From contig WRNX01000078.1 of assembly GCA_009776395.1 (NCBI GenBank), forward strand, positions 1 through 5,112: 5,112 nucleotides of DNA, read 5' to 3'. The stretch is from Lentimicrobiaceae bacterium. Lineage in GTDB: Bacteria > Bacteroidota > Bacteroidia > Bacteroidales > WCHB1-69. The translations under genes and the position numbers were made by a program. Positions 1-5,112 of this stretch are shown here, piece after piece (the stretch's first letter is position 1; every line of letters begins with the position of its first letter). The notes under the pieces were generated by a model, which was not told the DNA's origin, searched no databases, and saw nothing but the letters and a program-made list of their open reading frames with translations.

Positions 1-1146
1 TTTGGGGCACGTTTGTACGACGCCACACAGTTAAGCGGTTATGCCAATGTGATATATAGCGGAAAGTTTGGAGCAATGAAAAATCATAAGATTGGTGCAG
101 GCGCGAGTTTTCAAATAGATCAAGTTATTGAACATATAAATAGTGGCATAAGTGAGTGTATGACACCCCCTTTACCTTTACTCTATTATGATAAAAGATT
201 AGAATCTGTTCCGGGAATTTTTGCCGAATATGCTTATTCTATTGAAGAAAAATTTATCATTATGCCGGGGTTTCGGTTAGACTATAATTTTCACTTTAAC
301 CAACTTTTTTGGACCCCGCGTTTGCACTTGAAATGGCAACCCACCCACGAAACCTCTATCCGTATTTCTGCGGGAAAAGGATACCGCACTTCAAGTCCAA
401 TTATTGAAAACTTATCTCTGTTTGTGAGCAATCGGGAATTTGTTTTTAAAGATAATCTAAAACCGGAAGAGGCTTGGAACACCGGAATTAGTTTGGTGCA
501 AAGTTTTGAGATGCCGGGTGGAAAATCTTCATTCAGCGTTGATTATTATTACACCCATTTCATCAATCAAACCATTATTGATTTAGACAACAATCCGCAT
601 GAAGTATTGATTTATAATCTAAACGGAAAATTCAACGGAGATGGAAATCTATCTTATTCTCATTCGGCGCAGGCAGAGTTTATTTTAATGCCTTTCAAAC
701 GTTTTGAAGTAACTTTGGCGTATCGTTTTAATGATGTTCGTTTGACCACAGCAGGCAAGTTGCAACCAAAAGCACTGACAAGTCCGCATAAAGCATTGAT
801 AAATCTAAACTACTCATTACCTTACGACAAGTGGAAATTCAACGTTACCTTTCAATACAACTCGCCGATGCGAATGCCTGATATGAGTGATAATCCGGAA
901 GAATATCGTCCGGTAGTGAATAAAAACGGCAAATCGCCCGGCTGGGTAATGATGAATGCGCAGGTTACCAAGAAGTTTCGATTGTGGGAAATCTACATTG
1001 GTGGCGAAAACTTGCTGAATTACCGACAAACAAATCCTATTATCTCCGCTGATAATCCTTTTGGAGAATATTTCGATGCTTCTGTAATTTATATGCCCAT
1101 TACGGGAATAATGGGGTATGTAGGAGTGAGGGTGACGTTGAAGTAG
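1..1146 (+). CDS. TonB-dependent outer-membrane receptor, C-terminal beta-barrel part (5' end outside window)
   Basis: The reading frame is open from base 1 and ends at TAG 1144-1146, giving the last 381 residues of a longer protein. The plug domain, TonB box and signal peptide would lie upstream of the window. The visible part alternates short polar turns with amphipathic strands rich in Tyr, Phe and Trp, as in a 22-strand barrel. Recognisable landmarks are the barrel motif SAGKGYRTSS at residues 123-132 and GGENLLNYRQTNP near residues 334-346, followed by NPFGEYFDAS and a final strand ending VGVRVTLK. This ending resembles a common Bacteroidota receptor family that I remember as often lying beside heavy-metal-associated (HMA) domain proteins. 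No such neighbour is present here, so the ligand is unknown. Family knowledge: such receptors take up siderophores, metals, cobalamin or glycans using TonB energy. The TTG at position 13 is not a real start because the frame continues to the window edge. The last residue is Lys rather than the usual aromatic residue. The barrel class is firm; the substrate is not. Confidence 0.9.
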   Translation, partial: FGARLYDATQLSGYANVIYSGKFGAMKNHKIGAGASFQIDQVIEHINSGISECMTPPLPLLYYDKRLESVPGIFAEYAYSIEEKFIIMPGFRLDYNFHFNQLFWTPRLHLKWQPTHETSIRISAGKGYRTSSPIIENLSLFVSNREFVFKDNLKPEEAWNTGISLVQSFEMPGGKSSFSVDYYYTHFINQTIIDLDNNPHEVLIYNLNGKFNGDGNLSYSHSAQAEFILMPFKRFEVTLAYRFNDVRLTTAGKLQPKALTSPHKALINLNYSLPYDKWKFNVTFQYNSPMRMPDMSDNPEEYRPVVNKNGKSPGWVMMNAQVTKKFRLWEIYIGGENLLNYRQTNPIISADNPFGEYFDASVIYMPITGIMGYVGVRVTLK

Positions 1147-1162
1147 TGATTAAGTTTTTTTG

Positions 1163-1170
1163 TTAATTTG
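1163..1170 (+). promoter_or_regulatory. Possible Bacteroidota -7 box upstream of the lipoprotein gene
   Basis: TTAATTTG differs at one base from the Bacteroidota -7 consensus TAnnTTTG and is followed by C, as is common. It lies 28 bases before the ATG at 1199, so a transcript would have a leader of about 20 bases. The -33 element is weak: only a TTG at 1138-1140 is present, at a spacing slightly longer than usual. The gene could instead be read through from the receptor upstream. Confidence 0.3.
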
Positions 1171-1198
1171 CGGTATCATTTTAATCAATCAAAATCTT

Positions 1199-2329
1199 AT
1201 GAAAAAACTAACCCTAATTTTCGCAGCCGCTTGCTTATTCATAGCCTGCTCTAATGAAAAATCATTCAAAATTTCAGGAACATTAACCGAGTTCGGAAAT
1301 CCTGATGAATCTAACATGATTTACCTGAAAACAAGAAACACCGATGAAATTTTAGTGAATCTTGACTCAGCAATTGTAAAAAAAGACGGAACTTTTGCAC
1401 TAAAAGGAAAATCATCTGAAACAGACCTCTATTTTTTAGCGGATAGAGATAACGTTTTTGTATTGCGCTTTTTTGTTGACCCCAGTAATAGCATTACCAT
1501 TAACGGCAATGCAGCTGATATTCCAAATATTAAGGTTGAGGGCTCGCAAACTCAAGAACTTTATGCAGAATATCTTTCCTTATTAGAACCATTAAAGGAA
1601 CAACAAGAACTTTTACGCCAAAAATACTATGACTATGCAACTAATGAGTCTATATCAGAAGAAGAACTTGAAAAAATTCAGGAAGAATTAGTTTCACAAT
1701 TTGAACAAGCCGAGGAGGCGGGAAAAACTATTACGCTTGATTTTATTCAAACACACTCAAACCATATTGTTGCAGCCTATTTGGTATATAGAAATACGCA
1801 ATCGTTGAGCAATTCTGAGGAAATTGAAAAACAACTTGAATTATTGGATACTGTATTAGAAAATAAATTTGTAACGTTGGTAAAAAATCGTCTTGAAAGA
1901 GTTAAAAATACAGAAGAAAGTGCGCTTCTTCCTAACATTGAATTACCTGATGCAGAGGGTCAACTTATCTCTACCCAATCTTTGCGCGGAAAATATCTGT
2001 TTGTTGATTTTTGGGCAAGTTGGTGCGGACCCTGCATAAGAGAGATTCCATATATGAAAAAAGCATACGCGGAATTTCAAGATAAAGGATTTGAAATATA
2101 CAGTATCTCTTTAGATGACAATAAAGAAGCGTGGTTGAATGCCATTGCAAAATATGAATTAAACTGGCTTCATGTTTCCGATCTACTTGCCTTTAACTCG
2201 CCGGTTGCCAAGCAGATAGCAGTTGCTTACGTGCCTCATACATTTTTATTAGATCCTAACGGCGTAATTTTGGCTGTGGATGTAAGAGGTGAAGATTTAG
2301 AAAACAGGTTAAAGGAATTGTTGCCGTAG
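1199..2329 (+). CDS. Thiol-disulfide oxidoreductase lipoprotein, DUF4369 plus TlpA/AhpC-TSA-like thioredoxin domain
   Basis: This 376-residue protein is a probable envelope thiol-disulfide oxidoreductase. It begins with a lipoprotein signal peptide: KK at residues 2-3, a hydrophobic stretch to A16, and a likely lipidated Cys17 in LFIAC, followed by SNEK. Residues 23-105 fit DUF4369, a beta-rich domain typical of Bacteroidota TlpA-like proteins. Residues about 122-177 form a Glu- and Gln-rich helical linker that may be a coiled coil. Residues about 244-376 form the thioredoxin-fold domain, with active site WCGPC at 275-279 and the expected cis-proline in YVPHTF at Pro346. Both redox cysteines are present, so it should be active. 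The start was set at ATG 1199 because it places the signal peptide at the N terminus. An in-frame TTG at 1160 would add 13 residues ahead of it. No clear Shine-Dalgarno sequence is seen. The stop TAG shares its G with the next gene's GTG start. Its direction (reductase or oxidase) and partner proteins cannot be read from the sequence. Confidence 0.92.
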   Translation: MKKLTLIFAAACLFIACSNEKSFKISGTLTEFGNPDESNMIYLKTRNTDEILVNLDSAIVKKDGTFALKGKSSETDLYFLADRDNVFVLRFFVDPSNSITINGNAADIPNIKVEGSQTQELYAEYLSLLEPLKEQQELLRQKYYDYATNESISEEELEKIQEELVSQFEQAEEAGKTITLDFIQTHSNHIVAAYLVYRNTQSLSNSEEIEKQLELLDTVLENKFVTLVKNRLERVKNTEESALLPNIELPDAEGQLISTQSLRGKYLFVDFWASWCGPCIREIPYMKKAYAEFQDKGFEIYSISLDDNKEAWLNAIAKYELNWLHVSDLLAFNSPVAKQIAVAYVPHTFLLDPNGVILAVDVRGEDLENRLKELLP

Positions 2330-3042
2330 TGAAAAAATATATCCCCAATCTTCTCACCTGCTGCAATTCGCTCTTTGGAGCGATTGCTGTAGTATTTGCT
2401 TTGAAAGGTTTTTTGCAAACATCCGCTTTGCTCATTATTTGCGCAGCAATACTCGATTTTTTTGACGGATTTATTGCCCGTCGTTTGAATGTAATATCAT
2501 TGATTGGAAAAGATTTAGACTCGCTTGCCGATGTAATTTCGTTTGCCCTTGCGCCCGCCGCCATCCTTTATATGTGGATGGAGTTTTGCTTTGAAAATCT
2601 GTCTCCTGAGTTGCAATTTTTTCCACTCACTATGCTACCCTATATTGCTTTTATTATTGTACCTTTTTCTGCCTATCGTTTGGCTAAATTTAATAACGAT
2701 GAACGACAAAAACAGGATTTTTACGGACTGCCCACTCCTGCAAACGCTTTTTTTATTGCTTTTGTACCATTCGCGGCGGATAATTTACCTCTCTTGGACA
2801 ATTTTTGGGCGCTGATAGGAATTACGATTGTTTTTTCAATATTGCTTATTGTAGGCTTTCCGATGTTTTCACTCAAATTTACCAATTTCAGTTTTAAGAA
2901 AAATTGGATAAGATATATTTTCTTATCTCTTTCATTACTCTTAATCGTTGCATTTCAGTTAGCTGCATTTCCTATTATGATTATTCTCTATATTCTTATT
3001 TCCTCAATCAAATTTGGCTTAACAAAAGTATTGCATCAATGA
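2329..3042 (+). CDS. pssA: CDP-diacylglycerol--serine O-phosphatidyltransferase
   Basis: This 237-residue integral membrane enzyme transfers the phosphatidyl group from CDP-diacylglycerol to L-serine. The product, phosphatidylserine, is normally decarboxylated to phosphatidylethanolamine. The CDP-alcohol phosphotransferase signature is complete: D43, D46-G47, A50-R51, G60, D64 and D68, the metal and CDP-binding residues. RLAKFN at 117-122 and FYGLPTPANA at 131-140 favour the serine transferase over PgsA or cardiolipin synthase. Several hydrophobic helices (about 14-25, 32-45, 68-84, 100-116, 138-150, 160-178, 194-225) fit the family's multi-pass topology, and the length is usual. The start is GTG 2329: MKKYIPNLLTCCNSLFG is the normal Pss N terminus, and no later Met keeps it. 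An AAAGGA sequence at 2311-2316 lies 12 bases before the GTG, a rather long spacing. The gene overlaps the upstream stop by one base and the downstream start by four, implying coupled translation. No phosphatidylserine decarboxylase gene is in the window. Confidence 0.95.
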   Translation: MKKYIPNLLTCCNSLFGAIAVVFALKGFLQTSALLIICAAILDFFDGFIARRLNVISLIGKDLDSLADVISFALAPAAILYMWMEFCFENLSPELQFFPLTMLPYIAFIIVPFSAYRLAKFNNDERQKQDFYGLPTPANAFFIAFVPFAADNLPLLDNFWALIGITIVFSILLIVGFPMFSLKFTNFSFKKNWIRYIFLSLSLLLIVAFQLAAFPIMIILYILISSIKFGLTKVLHQ

Positions 3043-3626
3043 AAATCAATTCTATAGCTTTATTTTGCGGTTCTGCGGAGGGTTTTCAGCCCAAATACAA
3101 AGAGATTGCTGTCAACTTTGGCGAGCGGTGTGCGCATGATCATATTGTTTTATATTATGGAGGCGCGGCGTTAGGGTTGATGAAAGCCGCTGCGGATGCC
3201 TGCCGGGGAAAGAATGGAAAAGTTATCGGAATTGCCCCCAATTTTTTTTCCAATTCAACAGTAATTGATACATCCTTACACGAACTCTATTTGGTTGATA
3301 CCATGAGTGAAAGAAAACAAATGTTAGAAAGAGAAGCGGATGCTTTTGTTTCCTTGCCCGGTTCTTATGGCACTATGGACGAGTTTTTTGAAGTGCTTAC
3401 CGATGCACAACTCGGGCTGCATCATAAACCTGTAGCAATCTTTAATGCTTTTGGATATTATAATCCACTCATAGAACAACTTAAAATTTTTGAAGAGGAA
3501 GGGTTTCTTCGCGATTTCCATTTCAATTTGCTCATTGTTGCTACTTCAATAGATGAACTTTTTGATAAATTAAATAGTTACGAAAATTCAAACGATAGGC
3601 ATTGGTTGGATAAAATAAAGAAATAA
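3039..3626 (+). CDS. LOG-family (TIGR00730-type) nucleoside 5'-monophosphate phosphoribohydrolase
   Basis: This 195-residue cytosolic Rossmann-like protein belongs to the LOG/lysine decarboxylase-like family. Characterised members cleave the N-glycosidic bond of cytokinin riboside 5'-monophosphate or AMP-like nucleotides, releasing base and ribose 5-phosphate. Visible motifs in order are FCGSAEG at residues 9-15, YYGGAALGLMKAAADA at 39-54, the SERK catalytic pair Arg92-Lys93, and PGSYGTMDE at 107-115, matching the family signature PGGxGTxxE with E115 as the catalytic acid. The second Gly of that signature is Ser109. QLGLHHKPVAIFN near 127-139 and the FNAFGYYNPLI region match the short bacterial LOG proteins, and the length is normal. 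The start is ATG 3039, overlapping the pssA stop as ATGA; this places the first beta strand correctly. An in-frame extension upstream to 2904 only reads pssA in another frame. Old annotations of such proteins as lysine decarboxylases are misleading. The physiological substrate in bacteria is uncertain. Confidence 0.92.
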   Translation: MKINSIALFCGSAEGFQPKYKEIAVNFGERCAHDHIVLYYGGAALGLMKAAADACRGKNGKVIGIAPNFFSNSTVIDTSLHELYLVDTMSERKQMLEREADAFVSLPGSYGTMDEFFEVLTDAQLGLHHKPVAIFNAFGYYNPLIEQLKIFEEEGFLRDFHFNLLIVATSIDELFDKLNSYENSNDRHWLDKIKK

Positions 3627-3667
3627 ATTCAAATGCGAGCAAAACAGTATGACTTCAAAATCTGAGA

Positions 3668-4861
3668 TTATAAGATAAGTTCTTTATCAATCTCTTCATT
3701 CCAGGGCAAACCATATTTTCCAATTTCTTCCATAAAAGGGTCGGGGTTAAATTGTTCCACGTTGAAAACCCCTTTTCCGTTCCATTTTTCTGTAAGGAGC
3801 ATTTTAGCGCCCAGCATGGCAGGCACGCCGGTAGTGTATGAAATTGCCTGAGCGCCAATCTCTTTATATACTTCGGCGTGGTCGCAGTTGTTCCAAATAT
3901 AATAGGTGCGCTCTTTACCATCTTTAATTCCGCGAATGTGACAACCAATGGAAGTTTGTCCGGTGTATCCTTCTGCCAATGAAGCAGGCTCGGGAAGCAC
4001 TGCTTTTAAAAATTGCAACGGCACAATTTCTCTTCCTTCGTATATTACGGGCTTTATGCTGGTCATACCAACTTCCTGCAAAACATTCAACACGTTGATA
4101 TACTTTTGTCCGAAAGTCATCCAAAAGCGGGCGCGTTTCAATGTTGGAAAATGTTTGGTTAAAGATTCTAATTCTTCATGAAACAATAAATAAGATTCTT
4201 TTTCGCCAATATTTGGATAGTGAATGGGTTTGTGAATAGACATCGCGGGTATTTCGTGCCACGCGTCATTTTCCCAATATTTTCCGGATTGCGTAATTTC
4301 TCTAATATTAATTTCGGGATTAAAATTAGTAGCAAACGCTTTGCCGTGATCTCCGGCATTGCAATCCACAATATCTAAATAGTGAATTTCATCGAAATAA
4401 TGTTTGGCGGCAAAAGCGGTGTATATTCCTGTAACGCCGGGGTCGAAGCCGCATCCAAGAAGCGCCATAATACCGGCTTCTTTAAACCTGTCGTGGTATG
4501 CCCACTGCCATTTATATTCAAATTTTGCCTCATCAATCGGCTCATAATTGGCAGTATCCATATAGTTTGTTTTTGTTGCCAAACAGGCATCCATAATAGG
4601 AAGATCTTGATATGGAAGCGCCACATTAATCACCAAATCAGGTTTATAACTTTCAATCAAAGCGATCAGTTCGGGAACATTATCTGCATCAATTTGCGCA
4701 GTTTCTATTCTATCTCCGCCAACGGCAGCCGCAATTTTATCGCATTTGGATTTTGTTCTGCTTGCTAACATAATGTGGGTAAATACTTCCGGAACGGCAG
4801 CACATTTATGCGCCACCACAGCGCCAACTCCGCCAGCGCCAATAATTAACACTTTTGACAT
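3668..4861 (-). CDS. Carboxynorspermidine/carboxyspermidine dehydrogenase (saccharopine dehydrogenase family)
   Basis: This 397-residue protein is a saccharopine-dehydrogenase-family oxidoreductase. It most resembles the carboxynorspermidine synthase subgroup (EC 1.5.1.43). That enzyme reductively condenses L-aspartate 4-semialdehyde with putrescine or 1,3-diaminopropane using NADPH; the carboxylated product is then decarboxylated by NspC to spermidine or norspermidine. The N terminus is a Rossmann fold with VLIIGAGGVG at residues 4-13. A Ser34-Arg35 pair in LASRT follows strand 2 and suits NADPH. Later landmarks are NVALPYQD at 79-86, LLGCGFDPGVTG at 134-145, and the C-terminal GVPAMLGAKMLL at 345-356. 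The length fits a single-domain member without fusion. The start is the ATG complementary to 4859-4861, which begins directly with MSKVLIIGAGG. The gene is convergent with the LOG gene and divergent from the aminotransferase, so it is probably its own transcription unit. The decarboxylase partner is not in the window, so a different imine-reducing role within the family cannot be fully excluded. Confidence 0.88.
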   Translation of the reverse strand: MSKVLIIGAGGVGAVVAHKCAAVPEVFTHIMLASRTKSKCDKIAAAVGGDRIETAQIDADNVPELIALIESYKPDLVINVALPYQDLPIMDACLATKTNYMDTANYEPIDEAKFEYKWQWAYHDRFKEAGIMALLGCGFDPGVTGIYTAFAAKHYFDEIHYLDIVDCNAGDHGKAFATNFNPEINIREITQSGKYWENDAWHEIPAMSIHKPIHYPNIGEKESYLLFHEELESLTKHFPTLKRARFWMTFGQKYINVLNVLQEVGMTSIKPVIYEGREIVPLQFLKAVLPEPASLAEGYTGQTSIGCHIRGIKDGKERTYYIWNNCDHAEVYKEIGAQAISYTTGVPAMLGAKMLLTEKWNGKGVFNVEQFNPDPFMEEIGKYGLPWNEEIDKELIL

Positions 4862-4896
4862 ATTTTGCTATTTTTTTTGTTGTTTAAATAATTCGA

Positions 4897-4904
4897 CAAA
4901 AATA
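4897..4904 (-). promoter_or_regulatory. Putative Bacteroidota -7 box for the dehydrogenase gene
   Basis: Read on the minus strand, this is TATTTTTG, an exact match to the -7 consensus TAnnTTTG. It lies 35 bases before the minus-strand ATG, giving a predicted leader of about 28 bases. No TTTG is found at the usual -33 distance, only AT-rich sequence, so the call rests on one box and its position. Confidence 0.45.
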
Positions 4905-4962
4905 ATAGAAATATTTAATTAATTTATAGGAAATATTATTTACTATTTTATTATTTAATGAT

Positions 4963-4993
4963 TTTGCCATATAACGAAATTCGTGTACTTTCG
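4963..4993 (+). promoter_or_regulatory. Putative Bacteroidota-type promoter for the aminotransferase gene
   Basis: A TTTG at 4963-4966 is followed after exactly 19 bases by TACTTTCG at 4986-4993. The known Bacteroidota sigma-factor consensus is TTTG, 19-21 bases, TAnnTTTG, so only one base of the -7 box differs. Transcription would start near 5000, leaving about 15 bases of leader before the ATG at 5015. The leader is A-rich with no strong Shine-Dalgarno sequence, which is normal for this phylum. Confidence 0.65.
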
Positions 4994-5014
4994 CCACAAA
5001 AATTTTTAAAAGAT

Positions 5015-5112
5015 ATGAACTATATTTCAACCCGTGTTGCCTCAATGGCAGAATCAGAAACGCTGGCTATGACACGCATTGCGCGCGAACTTAAAGAAGC
5101 CGGAAAAGATGT
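5015..5112 (+). CDS. Pyridoxal-phosphate class I aminotransferase, probably aspartate aminotransferase (N-terminal fragment)
   Basis: Only the first 32 codons and two bases of the next are present before the right edge. The peptide begins MNYISTRVASMAESETLAM and continues TRIARELKEAGKDV. This matches the N-terminal segment of class I aspartate aminotransferases, where a short arm is followed by a helix of the type A-S-x-T-L-A-M-x-x-x-A-R-E-L-K-x-x-G-K-D-V leading into the ISL-GEPDF strand. The pyridoxal phosphate lysine and all catalytic residues lie outside the window, so the exact substrate (aspartate, or another amino acid in subgroup I-gamma) cannot be confirmed. The start at ATG 5015 is supported by the promoter just upstream and by alignment with the usual N terminus. 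Confidence 0.75.
   Translation, partial: MNYISTRVASMAESETLAMTRIARELKEAGKD

Larger units (their letters stand above)
4862..5014. other. AT-rich divergent intergenic region
   Basis: This 153-base stretch separates the divergent dehydrogenase and aminotransferase starts. It is very AT-rich, particularly 4900-4960, and carries probable promoters for both strands. Two short direct repeats lie between them: GAAATATT at 4908-4915 and 4930-4937 (22 bases apart) and ATTATTTA at 4935-4942 and 4950-4957. I see no open reading frame, RNA gene or riboswitch-like structure in it. Confidence 0.7.

Noticed and set aside
1160..1198. A 13-codon upstream TTG extension of the lipoprotein.
   Set aside because: It would put extra hydrophobic residues before a complete lipoprotein signal peptide, and it overlaps the possible -7 promoter box.
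2256..2564. A 102-codon open frame on the minus strand across the lipoprotein-pssA junction.
   Set aside because: It is antisense to two well-supported coding regions and shows no domain; it is the complement of the real genes.
2904..3038. A 45-codon upstream extension of the LOG frame.
   Set aside because: It reads the 3' end of pssA in another frame, and the LOG fold begins correctly at the ATG at 3039.
3659..3669. A small palindrome, AATCTGAGATT, at the convergent junction as a possible terminator.
   Set aside because: The stem is only four usable AT-rich pairs with no following T run, which is too weak to call a terminator.
4382..4768. A 128-codon open frame on the plus strand inside the dehydrogenase gene.
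   Set aside because: It lies antisense to a strongly supported gene, its product is rich in Cys, Phe and Ile without any recognisable motif, and it has no promoter or ribosome site.
1..5112. A mobile element, defence system, CRISPR array or other undescribed multi-gene system.
   Set aside because: Every sizeable open region is explained by a recognisable housekeeping or envelope gene, and there are no terminal inverted repeats, spaced repeats, transposase or integrase motifs, or tRNA-like folds.

Overview
The window looks like chromosomal DNA from a member of the Bacteroidota, possibly a Chitinophagales- or Sphingobacteriales-like lineage (the lower rank is a guess). Four things point there: AT-rich intergenic DNA with few Shine-Dalgarno sequences; promoter boxes of the Bacteroidota type (TTTG, then about 19 bases, then TAnnTTTG); a DUF4369-thioredoxin lipoprotein; and a TonB-dependent receptor of a Bacteroidota type. 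No RNA gene, insertion sequence, CRISPR array or phage gene is visible.

Layout. Positions 1-1146 (+) hold the 3' part of a TonB-dependent outer-membrane receptor cut by the left edge. After a 52-base gap come three tightly packed plus-strand genes. They are a DUF4369/TlpA-like thiol-disulfide oxidoreductase lipoprotein (1199-2329), a CDP-diacylglycerol-serine O-phosphatidyltransferase (pssA, 2329-3042) and a LOG-family nucleotide phosphoribohydrolase (3039-3626). They overlap as TAGTG and ATGA, so they are probably one translationally coupled transcript. A 41-base convergent junction without a convincing terminator separates them from a minus-strand saccharopine-dehydrogenase-family gene (3668-4861), best read as carboxynorspermidine/carboxyspermidine dehydrogenase. 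A 153-base AT-rich divergent promoter region (4862-5014) follows. A class I aminotransferase, probably aspartate aminotransferase, begins at 5015 and is cut by the right edge.

How the genes relate. PssA makes phosphatidylserine, the precursor of phosphatidylethanolamine. The lipoprotein probably handles disulfides in the envelope, and the receptor imports an unknown ligand. The LOG protein would hydrolyse nucleoside monophosphates in the cytosol. The divergent pair shares aspartate chemistry: the aminotransferase interconverts aspartate and oxaloacetate, and the dehydrogenase condenses aspartate semialdehyde with a diamine on the way to spermidine or norspermidine. That link is inference.

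This is mostly ordinary housekeeping and envelope DNA. I found no convincing new system. The points most worth a second look are a Gly-to-Ser change in the LOG signature motif, the tight coupling of three functionally unrelated genes, and the arrangement of the divergent promoters.
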